Source: Zhouia amylolytica
GTDB taxonomy: Bacteria > Bacteroidota > Bacteroidia > Flavobacteriales > Flavobacteriaceae
DNA length: 64,000 bases
Assembly: GCF_900116365.1 (NCBI RefSeq)
Contig: NZ_FPAG01000002.1
Coordinates: 423,341-487,340, forward strand
Direction of reading: 5' to 3'
Shown here: piece after piece, positions 35,601-43,773 of the stretch
How positions within the stretch are numbered: position 1 is the first letter of the stretch
Layout of the letters: each line of letters opens with the position of its first letter
Program-made: the position numbers and the translations under genes
Notes under the pieces: model-generated
Database searches by the model: none
What the model saw: the letters and a program-made list of their open reading frames with translations, nothing else
Told to the model about the DNA's origin: nothing

Positions 35601-35871
35601 ACATGCATATAAGAGTCTTGATCTAGGTACCCTTGTTGGACAACCAACTTTTGGTGCCGTGATCTCAACTGGAGGAAGAAGTCTTATAGATGGATCTTAT
35701 GTTCGTATGCCTTTCAGAGCCTGGTATGTTAAATCAACTGGAGAGAATATGGAATTGGGCCCTGCTGTTCCGGATATATTAGTAGAAAACACACCGGATG
35801 CTAAAGCAAAAGGAGAAGACCAGCAATTAAAAAGAGCGGTTGATGAACTTTTGAATCAAGTTTCAAAATAA
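32629..35871 (+). CDS. Exported tricorn-type protease (S41 family)
   Basis: A 1080-residue protein with a signal peptide (1-22). Order: a beta-propeller of WD/TolB-like blades (about 25-540), a strongly charged Lys/Asp/Glu linker (551-580), a second propeller part, a helical C1 region, a PDZ domain (about 770-840, GLLGVEVQPKSNG), and the S41 core. The core has a GVVIDVRYNGGGWTTDYL strand near 915 and the candidate nucleophile Ser985 in NERSYSNAEIFS. It degrades peptides, by family knowledge; export to the periplasm is read from the N-terminus. A strong terminator follows. Confidence 0.9.
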   Translation: MRLRKTTLATFLCGMGLFSFAQSNNPLIQKAALNPDATKLAFSYQGDIWTANADGTNPRRLTIHEAYETNPVWSADGKSIAFQGVRYGNYDIYVVSNEGGIPKRLTYHSASDAVTDFTPDGNILFNTERNFSQIEREAETHQVSTKGGTPYRIMDALGFEAKLSPNGNLIAFTRGTCRPEREAYNGPANRDVWVYNIKEDTYHEITSHGVNDFSPYWGDDNTLYFQSSRDGKYNIYKVGIEGNGAKKGAITAITTFKDMGIFSFSISDNGEKLVAVKGDELYNIDAATQRASKITIDLATDYRFDPVVRKTYSSNVSEIVPSPNGKYSAMVIRGEVFITENDKEKDKTVNVSNSAYRDRDVTWLTNESLIFVSDREGQNDIYMVVSDDKDQKDLFKTYKRKIIRITNTKDEEENPVISPDGKSIAYTSGAKLIVANINDKGSLSNSKTLLDGWDTPSGITWSPDSKWLAYSLQNLDFNAEIYVHKADNSQDPVNISMHPKTDRSPVWSEDGSKIGFSSNRNNGDYDVWFVWLKKSDWEKTAQDWKDGDIQQAKKEDEKEDDKDKDKDKDKKKEKKVKDIQIDFDEIYRRQIQVTSFTGGEFLSTISKDGETFYYTTGNGSRGNARVESSLYKIKWDGKDLKQITKGSSPYGIVKDSKSTYLYGVNRGAPVRISMKSDKTERLAIRAKLDINYKEESNQIFEEAWKAINDGFYDPQFHGQDWSSLKKKYKPLALKASTRQDFKMVFNWMLGQINASHMGMYRGEDRSDVQRTQTGLLGVEVQPKSNGTLEITSVINHMPADKEMSKLHVGDIIEAVNGTELTKTTNLYDLLNDTAGERIYLNIKSADGDKEVIIRPDSSNSNENYYAWVKERQKLTDKYSKGQLGYIHIQGMNWTSFEHFERELMAAGHGKKGVVIDVRYNGGGWTTDYLMAVLNVKQHAYTIPRGAAKSLNEHEKFRDHYPFSERLPLASWTKPSIALCNERSYSNAEIFSHAYKSLDLGTLVGQPTFGAVISTGGRSLIDGSYVRMPFRAWYVKSTGENMELGPAVPDILVENTPDAKAKGEDQQLKRAVDELLNQVSK

Positions 35872-35894
35872 TTAATATTTAGATTTTATATATC

Positions 35895-35924
35895 AAAAGG
35901 CCCTGTTAAAAAGGGCCTTTTTTA
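35895..35924 (+). terminator. Terminator of the tricorn gene
   Basis: AAAAGGCCCT (35895-35904) pairs with AGGGCCTTTT (35912-35921) around a 7-base loop with a T-run after it. Confidence 0.87.
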
Positions 35925-35947
35925 ATGAATATAGTCGAGAAGTGAAT

Positions 35948-36415
35948 CTAATTCTTCTTCCATTGCATTTTAACAGTCTTTAAAACATCAGTTTCAAAAA
36001 TGACCTCGGGATACAGCATAAAATCATTTTTTTCATAAAATTCAACTGGTGGCTTATAAGGTTTGCCATTCTTTTTAGTATACTCATGCTCACATATAAC
36101 CCAACCGCTTAACGAATCAAAATGCTTTTTAGCTTCATTCAGGAATGAACTTCCGTACCCTTGTCCTTGCAAGTCCGAACTAACCATCATTACAAACCAT
36201 CGTTCATCGTTTCTTAAAAAATCTGCAAACCACCCCTTAATGTCATTGGCATCATCAAATAATAGCGTATGCCTGACATCTTTCAACTTTGAAAGGTATT
36301 TATCAAACTCATACGTCGATTTAAACTGAAGGATGTCTGGATATACCTCATTCCATAGTTCAATGAGCTGTAACTTTTCTTTTTCATTTAAATGTAATAC
36401 GGTAAGGAATCTCAT
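35948..36415 (-). CDS. GNAT-like acetyltransferase
   Basis: A 155-residue protein with the GNAT acyl-CoA loop SSDLQGQGYGSSFLNEAKK around residues 79-97 and a later FYEKNDF beta-alpha element, the usual end of the fold. No other identifying motif, so substrate unknown. Convergent with the tricorn gene. Confidence 0.75.
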   Translation of the reverse strand: MRFLTVLHLNEKEKLQLIELWNEVYPDILQFKSTYEFDKYLSKLKDVRHTLLFDDANDIKGWFADFLRNDERWFVMMVSSDLQGQGYGSSFLNEAKKHFDSLSGWVICEHEYTKKNGKPYKPPVEFYEKNDFMLYPEVIFETDVLKTVKMQWKKN

Positions 36416-36884
36416 AATATGTAAAGTTTAAATAAACCAAATGCTTATTTCCTTAAAAACCAACATAGAATAAATAAGCATATCCCAGGCGGTATAATTG
36501 TTTTAGTTAATAAGTGATTGTTAGATCCGTCAATCCTTATAGAGGGCACTCTTAATAATCTTCAGAAGGCAATCGCCTCATCGCTTAACTTTCATTTATG
36601 GACGAAGCGAACTCCAATTATTATAGTCATTGTAGTAAATGAAATTAAAAAAATGATCCCATTGAGGGATGTCTATCCAAACCCCTTTATCCCGTTAGTT
36701 CATTCTATCTTAAAAAAACTTTTAATCATGTGCCGCATTATTACAACACATTAAAAATGTTTTTATGAAATCAAATTTTAGGGGGGCGCCAGCTGTTGTG
36801 TTATAGTAAAGATAGTGAAAATTAGCTATTTATTATAGGTTAGTTAAATCAACAGATGTTATAATTTCCTAAATTTCAGCGTTT
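36416..36884. other. Gene-free stretch between two acetyltransferase genes
   Basis: No convincing gene. One 78-codon frame (36518-36754) has no ATG context, family resemblance or coding feel, and I treat it as chance. I see no strong hairpin, repeat or promoter. The sequence is AT-rich apart from GGGGGGCGCCAGC near 36781. Confidence 0.4.
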
Positions 36885-37334
36885 TTAGAAAACTTTTTCA
36901 AAACAGATACTGTTTTTAACATTTTTATAAGGACCGTAGTTTTGAATGATTTGATATCCCGATTTATGATATAAAGCAATAGCCTCCGGTTGGCGTCTTC
37001 CTGTTTCTAAAATACATCGTTCTATAGATAATTCTCTGGCCCATGCTTCAAGCTCCAATAAAATATGAGTGGCAATCTTTCTTCCTCGATAATCTGGTTT
37101 GGTATACATTCGTTTTACCTCCATCGTATGAGGATCAAGTTTTTTTAAAGCCCCACAACCTATAGCAAATCCTTTTTCATAAGCAATAACCACATGTTTA
37201 ATAGCATCCGGTTTGTTGAATTGATCGTAGAACTCATGTTCATCGCCATCTTGAATAGCAAGATACTGATCAAGGGCATCTATCAACCGTAAAAAATCGA
37301 CATGGCTTGAATCGGTTCGCAATAATGTGATCAT
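36885..37334 (-). CDS. GNAT family N-acetyltransferase
   Basis: A 149-residue acetyltransferase with a clear motif-A RMYTKPDYRGRKIATHIL (residues 74-91) and the ending ALYHKSGYQIIQNYG. Compact single-domain form, related by feel to the PhnO/YjcF-like metabolic acetyltransferases. It lies alone upstream of the 5-oxoprolinase operon and divergent from it. Substrate unknown. Confidence 0.82.
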   Translation of the reverse strand: MITLLRTDSSHVDFLRLIDALDQYLAIQDGDEHEFYDQFNKPDAIKHVVIAYEKGFAIGCGALKKLDPHTMEVKRMYTKPDYRGRKIATHILLELEAWARELSIERCILETGRRQPEAIALYHKSGYQIIQNYGPYKNVKNSICFEKVF

Positions 37335-37445
37335 GATAGGTAACTTTTAATCAAATAAAGATAATCAGTCAGGATGGGTTTTCATAGCCTTTTTAAATAG
37401 GGATAGATTTTTTATGTGGCAGAGGTGATTATTCATTTCCTTTCT

Positions 37446-37453
37446 TATTTTTG
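37446..37453 (+). promoter_or_regulatory. -7 element of the 5-oxoprolinase operon promoter
   Basis: TATTTTTG is an exact TAnnTTTG match 93 bases before the first start codon of the operon. Confidence 0.5.
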
Positions 37454-37546
37454 AAAAAATGACCCTAAGAGTAAAAGGCTAAATATTATGTTGGCAACAT
37501 TAATGACCTCTTGGATTATCGAACCGTATAACCTAACCTTAAATTT

Positions 37547-38650
37547 ATGAAGAAAGTAAAGTTGTTAACCCTTGTATCAATATTAATAATAACGGCATGT
37601 AAAAACAATGATAAAGCAGGAACAATGGAAACAGTAGAAGAAACGAGCCCTCTAGAATTAACCCTTGAAGAGGCGAATCGTTTAAGTAAACTTCCGCTCG
37701 AATGTATGCAAGTTCAATATCCTAACAAGCTTGGGCAAACATTACACGACTCTACTGATATAAAAGCTCCGAAAGTACTGCACCCTGCTTTTTATGGCTG
37801 TTTTGATTGGCATTCCTCGGTGCATGGACATTGGTCTTTGGTAAGCCTTTTAAAGCAATTTCCGACCCTTGAAAACGCAAAAGAAATAAAAGGGAAACTA
37901 CAACAGAATATCTCTAAAGAAAACATATTAGCCGAAGTGGCTTATTTTGAAGGTAAAGGAAATACTTCTTATGAACGTACCTACGGATGGGCGTGGCTTT
38001 TAAAGTTAGCCGAAGAACTTTATACATGGGATGACGCGCTTGGGAAAGAATTATCAGAGAATCTAAAACCCTTGACTAATCTTATCGTTCAACGCTATAT
38101 GGAATTCCTGCCTAAACTTAATTACCCGATAAGAGTTGGAGAACATACCAATACGGCATTCGGACTTACCTTCGCATATGACTTTGCTGTTACCACTGGT
38201 AATGAAGATTTAAAAGAATTAATCGAAAAACGTGCAAGAGATTTTTATGCAAGCGATGTACATTGTCCATTGGATTGGGAGCCTAGTGGATTTGATTTTC
38301 TCTCTCCTTGTTTAGAGGAAGCCGAACTGATGATGCGCGTATTGCCAAAAGAAGAATTTAAAACCTGGTTGAAAGAGTTTTTACCTGAACTCGGTCATAA
38401 GACCTTCCAATTGGAAACCGGAAAAGTGTCAGACCGAACCGATGGAAAACTGGTACATTTGGATGGAGTGAACTTTAGCAGGGCATGGTGTTTATATGGA
38501 ATCGCTGAAACCCTCCCTGAATATGGCCATTTAAAAAATATAGCGAGAAATCACTTAACTTATTCTTTACCAAGCATAGTTGATGGTAATTATGAAGGAA
38601 CTCATTGGTTGGGTACATTCGCCATCTATGCACTTCAAAAAGCAGAATGA
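37547..38650 (+). CDS. DUF2891 lipoprotein
   Basis: A 367-residue protein of the DUF2891 family: the PAFYGCFDWHSSVHGHWSL motif near residue 81 and HLDGVNFSRAWCLYGIA near 305 are typical. A lipobox ITAC (Cys 18) places it at the membrane. The toroid-like helical repeats suggest an alpha/alpha barrel with possible hydrolase activity, inferred. It heads a run of five overlapping genes that ends in pxpABC, so a role linked to 5-oxoproline or its precursors is likely. Confidence 0.8.
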   Translation: MKKVKLLTLVSILIITACKNNDKAGTMETVEETSPLELTLEEANRLSKLPLECMQVQYPNKLGQTLHDSTDIKAPKVLHPAFYGCFDWHSSVHGHWSLVSLLKQFPTLENAKEIKGKLQQNISKENILAEVAYFEGKGNTSYERTYGWAWLLKLAEELYTWDDALGKELSENLKPLTNLIVQRYMEFLPKLNYPIRVGEHTNTAFGLTFAYDFAVTTGNEDLKELIEKRARDFYASDVHCPLDWEPSGFDFLSPCLEEAELMMRVLPKEEFKTWLKEFLPELGHKTFQLETGKVSDRTDGKLVHLDGVNFSRAWCLYGIAETLPEYGHLKNIARNHLTYSLPSIVDGNYEGTHWLGTFAIYALQKAE

Positions 38651-39852
38651 TGTTAAAGTGGTTTAAAAATATCGGACCGGGAACTCTGGTGGCTGCTGCT
38701 TTTATAGGTCCCGGCACAGTAACCGTATGTACGCTGGCAGGAGTCGGATTTGGATTTACACTACTATGGGCCATGATGCTGTCCATAGTTGCAGCTATAA
38801 TTCTTCAGGAAATGTCGAGCAGAATAGGCATCGTTACCCGAATGGGACTGGCGGAGGTTATTAAGCATCAGATAAAGTCACCGCTGTTAACCAAATTGGC
38901 AGTAATATTAATTTTATCAGCAATAGTAGTAGGAAACACCGCCTACGAAGCTGGAAATATCAGTGGTGCATCCTTGGGATTGGAAGCCTTGTTTGGTACC
39001 GAATATTGGAGTTTTTATCCACTGGTGATTGGAATTTCTGCTATTATTTTATTGCTGCTTGGAAACTATAAGGTGCTGGAGCGAATTCTAATCGTCCTGG
39101 TACTCATTATGAGTATTTCATTTATCGGAGCAGCAGTCTTAACCAAGCCTGATATGTTCGCAGTATTTAAAGGGATTTTCTCGATTTCATTTCCGGGAGA
39201 AAGTATATTGACCATTGTCGCTTTGGTTGGCACCACAGTAGTACCCTATAACCTTTTTTTACACGCTTCCTTGGTTAAGGAAAAATGGCAGAGTGAGAAG
39301 GATCTCAGAGCTTCCAGAATTGATACGATAGTTTCAATTATTATGGGAGGATTAGTTTCCATGTCCATCATTATTGCAGCGGCCGCTATTAAAACGGATA
39401 CCATTTCAAGCGTCCTGGATTTAGCGAAAGGACTGGAACCATTGTATGGAAGTATGGCTAAATACTTTTTAGGCATTGGTCTTTTTGCCGCCGGAATAAC
39501 CTCTTCAGTTACAGCACCACTGGCTGCGGCCTATGTGGCTGATAGTTGCTTTAATTGGAAATCAAAATTAACCGATTGGAAGTTTCGGATGGTATGGGGA
39601 GGTATTATAATGGTTGGTATTGTACTATCAAGCTTAAAAATAAAACCAATTGAGCTCATACAATTTGCCCAAGTCGCCAACGGAATTTTACTGCCTGTGG
39701 TAGCTTGCTTTCTTGTTTGGGTGGTTAATAAAAAGGCGGTTTTAAAGAAATATGTCAATAATAAAACACAGAATATTATTGCAATCGCAATTGTTTTAAT
39801 AGCTTTATTACTTGGAATAAAGAGTATATTAAAAGTATTGGCTTTATTATGA
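38647..39852 (+). CDS. NRAMP-family transporter in the 5-oxoprolinase operon
   Basis: A 401-residue membrane protein starting at the ATG 38647, which overlaps the previous stop by 4 bases; a longer frame from 38605 would lie inside the upstream gene. NRAMP features are GPGTLVAAAFIGPGTVTV in helix 1 and GTTVVPYNLFLHASLVKEKW near helix 6. Canonical metal transporters have DPGN in helix 1 and a MPH in helix 6; here these read GPGT and VPYN, so the metal-binding residues are missing. A non-metal substrate such as 5-oxoproline or an amino-acid-like compound is plausible, as for the Bacillus YcsG homologue beside its own pxp genes. Confidence 0.85.
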   Translation: MMLKWFKNIGPGTLVAAAFIGPGTVTVCTLAGVGFGFTLLWAMMLSIVAAIILQEMSSRIGIVTRMGLAEVIKHQIKSPLLTKLAVILILSAIVVGNTAYEAGNISGASLGLEALFGTEYWSFYPLVIGISAIILLLLGNYKVLERILIVLVLIMSISFIGAAVLTKPDMFAVFKGIFSISFPGESILTIVALVGTTVVPYNLFLHASLVKEKWQSEKDLRASRIDTIVSIIMGGLVSMSIIIAAAAIKTDTISSVLDLAKGLEPLYGSMAKYFLGIGLFAAGITSSVTAPLAAAYVADSCFNWKSKLTDWKFRMVWGGIIMVGIVLSSLKIKPIELIQFAQVANGILLPVVACFLVWVVNKKAVLKKYVNNKTQNIIAIAIVLIALLLGIKSILKVLALL

Positions 39853-40592
39853 TTAAAGAGATTGATATAAATTGCGACCTTGGAGAAGGACTCAATAATG
39901 AGCACTTAATAATGCCGTATATCAGCTCTTGCAATGTTGCCTGTGGCGGTCATGCCGGCGATAAGGAATTGATGGAGAGGGTAGTGGAGCTTGCCATGAA
40001 ATATCAGGTGAAACTCGGTGCACATCCTTCTTATCCCGATAAGAAGAACTTTGGAAGAGTATCGTTGAAACTAAGTAAGTCTGAACTTGAGGTTACAATC
40101 ATTGAGCAAATTAAGATCTTCAAAGAAATAACAGATAATCATGCCGTACGTATGCATCATATCAAAGCGCATGGAGCACTTTATAATGATCTTGCGAAAG
40201 ACGAAGCGTTATCAATACAGTACCTGGAAATATTGAATCCCTATAAAAAGGATGTTTTTTTATATGTTCCTTATGGTTCGGTTATAGAAAAGAAAGCCCT
40301 GGAAAGCGGATTTAAAATTAAATATGAAGCCTTCGCAGACAGGAATTATAATGAAGACCTCAGCTTGGTGCCTCGAAGTGAAGATAACGCAGTGATTAAA
40401 AATGAAGCGCAAATCTTGAATCATGTTTTTAATATGGCCTTACACCAAAGAGTTCGCACCAGTACCGGAAAAGAGATGTTCATTAAAGCGGATACCTTTT
40501 GCGTTCATTCAGATACGGAAAATGCCGCCGGAATGCTTCAGTATTTATACCATAACTTGCATTTAAAGGGAGTGAGCCTTGCAAAATTATAA
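39849..40592 (+). CDS. pxpA: 5-oxoprolinase subunit A (LamB/YcsF family)
   Basis: Part of the three-protein ATP-dependent 5-oxoprolinase that opens L-5-oxoproline (pyroglutamate) to glutamate. The 247-residue protein has DINCDLGEGL (residues 5-14), SCNVACGGHAGD near 28, AHPSYPDKKNFGR near 58 and HIKAHGALYNDL near 99. Overlaps the NRAMP gene by 4 bases. Assignment is firm. Confidence 0.95.
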   Translation: MIKEIDINCDLGEGLNNEHLIMPYISSCNVACGGHAGDKELMERVVELAMKYQVKLGAHPSYPDKKNFGRVSLKLSKSELEVTIIEQIKIFKEITDNHAVRMHHIKAHGALYNDLAKDEALSIQYLEILNPYKKDVFLYVPYGSVIEKKALESGFKIKYEAFADRNYNEDLSLVPRSEDNAVIKNEAQILNHVFNMALHQRVRTSTGKEMFIKADTFCVHSDTENAAGMLQYLYHNLHLKGVSLAKL

Positions 40593-41304
40593 TCTTACAT
40601 ATAAACCTTTTGGAAATAAAGCAGTACTTATCGAATGGCCTGCTGAGGTTAATGAGAACATCCTGAACGATATCGTTTCCTATAAACGGTATATTCAGAA
40701 ATACTTTCAAACCACCGAACTCGTGGTGGCATACCACTCCTTAACCGTAATTTTTAACGAAGAGATAAATTTTAAAATAATCGAAAAGAATTTAAAAGAC
40801 ATCTACAAGTTAAATATTGAAACTATAGTATTGGATCGAAAGATCTGGAAGATTCCAGTGCTTTATGGAGATTCCCTTGGCTTAGATATGCAGCAGTTTG
40901 CCATGGAAAAAGGATTATCGGAAGAAGCAGTAATCGATCTCCACCAGGAGGCCTTATATACAGTATATGCCATTGGGTTTTTACCTGGATTTTTATACCT
41001 GGGTGGACTCGATGAAAAGTTGCACCACCCCAGGAGAAGAGAACCAAGGTTAGAAATTCCCCAGGGCTCAGTAGGTATAGGAGGGAAACAAACGGGGATC
41101 TATCCGCAAATATCTCCGGGTGGATGGAATATTATAGGAAATACTCCCGTGAGACTTTTCGATATAGCCAATCCGGAAGTTTGTCCGGTTAGTGTGGGCG
41201 ATAAGGTTAGGTTTTATGCTGTAAACAGATATGAATATGAATTAATTGCAATTCAGGTAAAAACAGGAGTATACCAATTCGAAAAGGAAGATTATTATGA
41301 TTAA
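40579..41304 (+). CDS. pxpB: 5-oxoprolinase subunit B (KipI/allophanate hydrolase subunit 1 family)
   Basis: A 241-residue subunit; the family signature YAIGFLPGFLYLGGLDEKL is near residue 133, followed by PRRREPRLEIPQGSVGIGGKQTGIYP near 153. The best start is a TTG at 40579, overlapping the pxpA stop by 14 bases; no nearby ATG gives a full N-terminal domain. Overlaps pxpC by 8 bases, indicating tight coupling. Confidence 0.93.
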   Translation: MQNYNLTYKPFGNKAVLIEWPAEVNENILNDIVSYKRYIQKYFQTTELVVAYHSLTVIFNEEINFKIIEKNLKDIYKLNIETIVLDRKIWKIPVLYGDSLGLDMQQFAMEKGLSEEAVIDLHQEALYTVYAIGFLPGFLYLGGLDEKLHHPRRREPRLEIPQGSVGIGGKQTGIYPQISPGGWNIIGNTPVRLFDIANPEVCPVSVGDKVRFYAVNRYEYELIAIQVKTGVYQFEKEDYYD

Positions 41305-42136
41305 GGTACTAAAAGCCGGTTTTTATACAACCATTCAGGATCTTGGTAGATTTGGATACCGGGATAAAGGAGTACCTGTATCCGGAGCTATGGATACGTA
41401 TTCGTCATCGCTGGCCAATGCCTTGCTCGATAATGATCAGAATGCAGCAGTGCTGGAAATGACAATGCTGGGGCCAAAACTGAAGTTCATGACCGATACC
41501 GAAATAGCGATCTCAGGAGCATACATGCACCCATCGTTAAACGATACCCCATTAAGTAACAATCGGAAATACCGTGTTAAGATGGGAGACGTTCTTAACT
41601 TTAAAGGGGTTTCAGATGGTTTTAGAACCTATTTGGCGGTAAAAGATGGGATACAATCTCCTGTAGTTTTAAATAGCAGGTCGATGTACGTACCAATAAC
41701 AACATTTGCTCAGTTAAAAGAAGACACAACCATTCCTGTTAATACTGCTTCCGGACATGTTACGGAATATGCACATATTAAAACAGATGAAGAATGGTAT
41801 TCAGGGAACGATATAGAAGTATTTAAAGGTCCGGAGTATGATTTGTTTCCAGACATAAAAAAGAGGCTTAGAAACGATTATACAGTATCTAAAGTTAATA
41901 ATAGAATGGCTTACCAGGTGGAAGAAGTGTTTATAACTCATGAACGTTCAATGTTAACTTCAGCAACGATACCCGGAACCGTTCAGCTTACTCCTGCGGG
42001 TAAACTTATCATATTGATGAAAGATGCCCAAACCACCGGCGGATATCCAAGGGTATTTCAACTTACGGAAAAAGCCATAGCAAAATTAGCTCAGAAGAAA
42101 GCTGGTGAGAACATTAGGTTTGAACTGTTAACCTGA
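41297..42136 (+). CDS. pxpC: 5-oxoprolinase subunit C (KipA/allophanate hydrolase subunit 2 family)
   Basis: A 279-residue subunit with the biotin-dependent carboxylase-like family hallmark TTIQDLGRFGYRDKGVPVSGAMD (residues 11-33 region) and the C-terminal KDAQTTGGYPRVFQL near 245. It ends the operon, followed by a terminator about 200 bases on. Assignment is firm. Confidence 0.93.
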   Translation: MIKVLKAGFYTTIQDLGRFGYRDKGVPVSGAMDTYSSSLANALLDNDQNAAVLEMTMLGPKLKFMTDTEIAISGAYMHPSLNDTPLSNNRKYRVKMGDVLNFKGVSDGFRTYLAVKDGIQSPVVLNSRSMYVPITTFAQLKEDTTIPVNTASGHVTEYAHIKTDEEWYSGNDIEVFKGPEYDLFPDIKKRLRNDYTVSKVNNRMAYQVEEVFITHERSMLTSATIPGTVQLTPAGKLIILMKDAQTTGGYPRVFQLTEKAIAKLAQKKAGENIRFELLT

Positions 42137-42330
42137 AATTAAAGATCATCAACATACTACTGCCAATAAGGATCGGGTTATGAATGTTTAAAGGCGAAAT
42201 GAGCACCCTCCAAATCCCGCCTTTTAACTGATGAAGAAACTGGAGAAGCTTTATACATTAGTTCAAAACAAATAACGCAAGTTTTATGGGCACTTATAAA
42301 GGGAAATTTCTACAGTTAAGAACATTTCAA

Positions 42331-42376
42331 ATAGCGCCGAAGGAGCCCGTTATAAACGGGCAACGCTATTATTTTT
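42331..42376 (+). terminator. Terminator after the 5-oxoprolinase operon
   Basis: Outer stem ATAGCG/CGCTAT (42331-42336 with 42364-42369) encloses GCCCGTT/AACGGGC (42345-42351 with 42355-42361), and the sequence ends TATTTTTT. The DNA between 42137 and 42330 shows nothing else. Confidence 0.75.
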
Positions 42377-42382
42377 TACCAA

Positions 42383-42955
42383 TTAGTACTGTTTGGAAAC
42401 CTGGGCCTGATTAACCTCTTTGGCTAATAATTGCAGAGCATCGTCTTCGGTAATCCGATCTAAGACTAAAAGGGTCTGTTGTTTAAAATTTTCGTGTTTT
42501 AAAAATAAACGCCACAGCGCATGGATAAAATCCGGAAAATTAAGGCCATCATTCCACTGAATCATATTACTATCGTAGGCTTTGTTCACCAGCATTTTGA
42601 TGATGATTTGGGATTCCTGAATACGATCTTCAAGCGGTTTCATTACATTATTGAGCGTTTGGTTTGCAGAAGGTAAAATGTTTAATACAGTATCCAGTTG
42701 ATCACTTTTCAACGGAACTTTACGGTCATAAGCAATTTGAGATGCCAGAATTTTACTTCGGTAAGAAGCCAGCTGAACATATTCGTTTATTTGGTTCTTT
42801 CTAAAAGTATCTTCCACATCCTTCAATAGTAAATATAAGGAATCTATGGCATTAATGTCTTGATTTTCAACTAATAATTTTATTTTTTTTAATCCAATCC
42901 TAAGCTTGTCGAGCTTCTGATGGATGTTTATAAAAGAGGAGGTAACCGGTATCAT
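42383..42955 (-). CDS. Hypothetical alpha-helical protein
   Basis: The frame is open to 43114, but that would overlap the start of the divergent lipoprotein gene; starting at the ATG at 42955 (MIPVTSSFINIHQK) gives a 190-residue soluble, helix-rich protein. A TTG-TACGATTTTT element (about 42990-42977 on the minus strand) could be its promoter. Residues 8-150 look like a four-helix bundle. I know no family. The convergent terminator at 42331-42376 may also stop it. Confidence 0.45.
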   Translation of the reverse strand: MIPVTSSFINIHQKLDKLRIGLKKIKLLVENQDINAIDSLYLLLKDVEDTFRKNQINEYVQLASYRSKILASQIAYDRKVPLKSDQLDTVLNILPSANQTLNNVMKPLEDRIQESQIIIKMLVNKAYDSNMIQWNDGLNFPDFIHALWRLFLKHENFKQQTLLVLDRITEDDALQLLAKEVNQAQVSKQY

Positions 42956-43094
42956 AGCTTTTTGAGTTTGTTCTACTGTAAAAATCGTACAATCTACCTT
43001 CTCATAAAAGGGGAAAAATCCTGATTGTCTTTGTAAGTTGTTCAGGATAAGAATTTTATTATATCTTAGTAGGAAACTAATAACCAAAAATAAC

Positions 43095-43712
43095 ATGAAA
43101 ACATCTTTGCACAAGTACTTTGCATTGGCGGTATTGGCTGCTTTGGTTGTGACTGTATTTTCCTGTCAGCCACAGCAAAAGGAGGCAGCAATTACGGTCG
43201 ATCTGAGCAACAAAAAACTGAAACCCGAACAAGCTAAAAAGATCAGTAAAAAGTTTGTGACTGACATTGAAAGCCTTTTTCAGGCTCAGGATTCCCTCGA
43301 ATATTATAAGAGACTCCTTAAAGAAGTACAGTTAAAAGCAGAAGGAAAAGACCCTGCTAGAGAAGAAATGACTGAAATGGCCATGGCCAAAAATAAATTT
43401 AAACTTTCTGTTTCCAGTTGGTATTCGGTGGATGAACTTCAAAGTTATATCAATGAGTCCATTAAAAAGGCAGATACCCTGGGCTATAGTGTTGATGGTT
43501 TTAGAATATATATTGGAGTATTCCCCGATGAAGATCAATATGGTTCAAAAAAGAATACCCTTACAACGTTCATTACCCCAACAGGTGTAAGGAATGTTCA
43601 AAAAGGAAGCTTTATGATGTTACCACCACCTAGTTCGGATGATATCGAGGAAGTTGATCCGATCGAATACGGAGGACAAAGAGATCCACCTGATGCTCCA
43701 TATGGATCATAA
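43095..43712 (+). CDS. Lipoprotein of a paired membrane-module family
   Basis: The ATG at 43095 gives a lipoprotein signal (MKTSLHKYFALAVLAALVVTVFSC, 24 residues; Cys 24); an earlier in-frame codon at 43038 lies in the upstream leader. The mature protein shares a C-terminal pattern with the small protein at 45363: W.SVDEL..YI, A...GY, G.R.Y.G.F...DQ, TTF.TPT. So the two are paralogues, one exported and lipidated, one cytosolic. Function unknown; the gene comes just before a seven-helix membrane protein, a repeat of the arrangement seen at 45363. Confidence 0.7.
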   Translation: MKTSLHKYFALAVLAALVVTVFSCQPQQKEAAITVDLSNKKLKPEQAKKISKKFVTDIESLFQAQDSLEYYKRLLKEVQLKAEGKDPAREEMTEMAMAKNKFKLSVSSWYSVDELQSYINESIKKADTLGYSVDGFRIYIGVFPDEDQYGSKKNTLTTFITPTGVRNVQKGSFMMLPPPSSDDIEEVDPIEYGGQRDPPDAPYGS

Positions 43713-43740
43713 TGCTTAAATTATTTTTTAATACATTAGT

Positions 43741-43771
43741 AAAGGGTTGGCTCAAAAACCAACCCTTTTAA
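43741..43771 (+). terminator. Hairpin between the lipoprotein gene and the first seven-helix gene
   Basis: AAAGGGTTGG (43741-43750) pairs with CCAACCCTTT (43759-43768), with a short T tract. It separates the two genes and overlaps a TTG that would otherwise be taken for the start of the next gene. It may leak. Confidence 0.6.
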
Positions 43772-43773
43772 GT

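Noticed and set aside
36518-36754. A 78-codon frame in the gap between two acetyltransferase genes
   Set aside because: No ATG start, composition unlike neighbouring genes and no recognisable domain.
42956-43114. Longer N-terminus for the helical hypothetical protein
   Set aside because: It would overlap the divergent lipoprotein gene and its leader; the ATG at 42955 avoids this.
43747-43773. TTG start giving a nine-residue N-terminal extension of the first seven-helix protein
   Set aside because: It lies inside the loop and stem of the preceding terminator, and the paralogues begin at the equivalent of the ATG at 43774.
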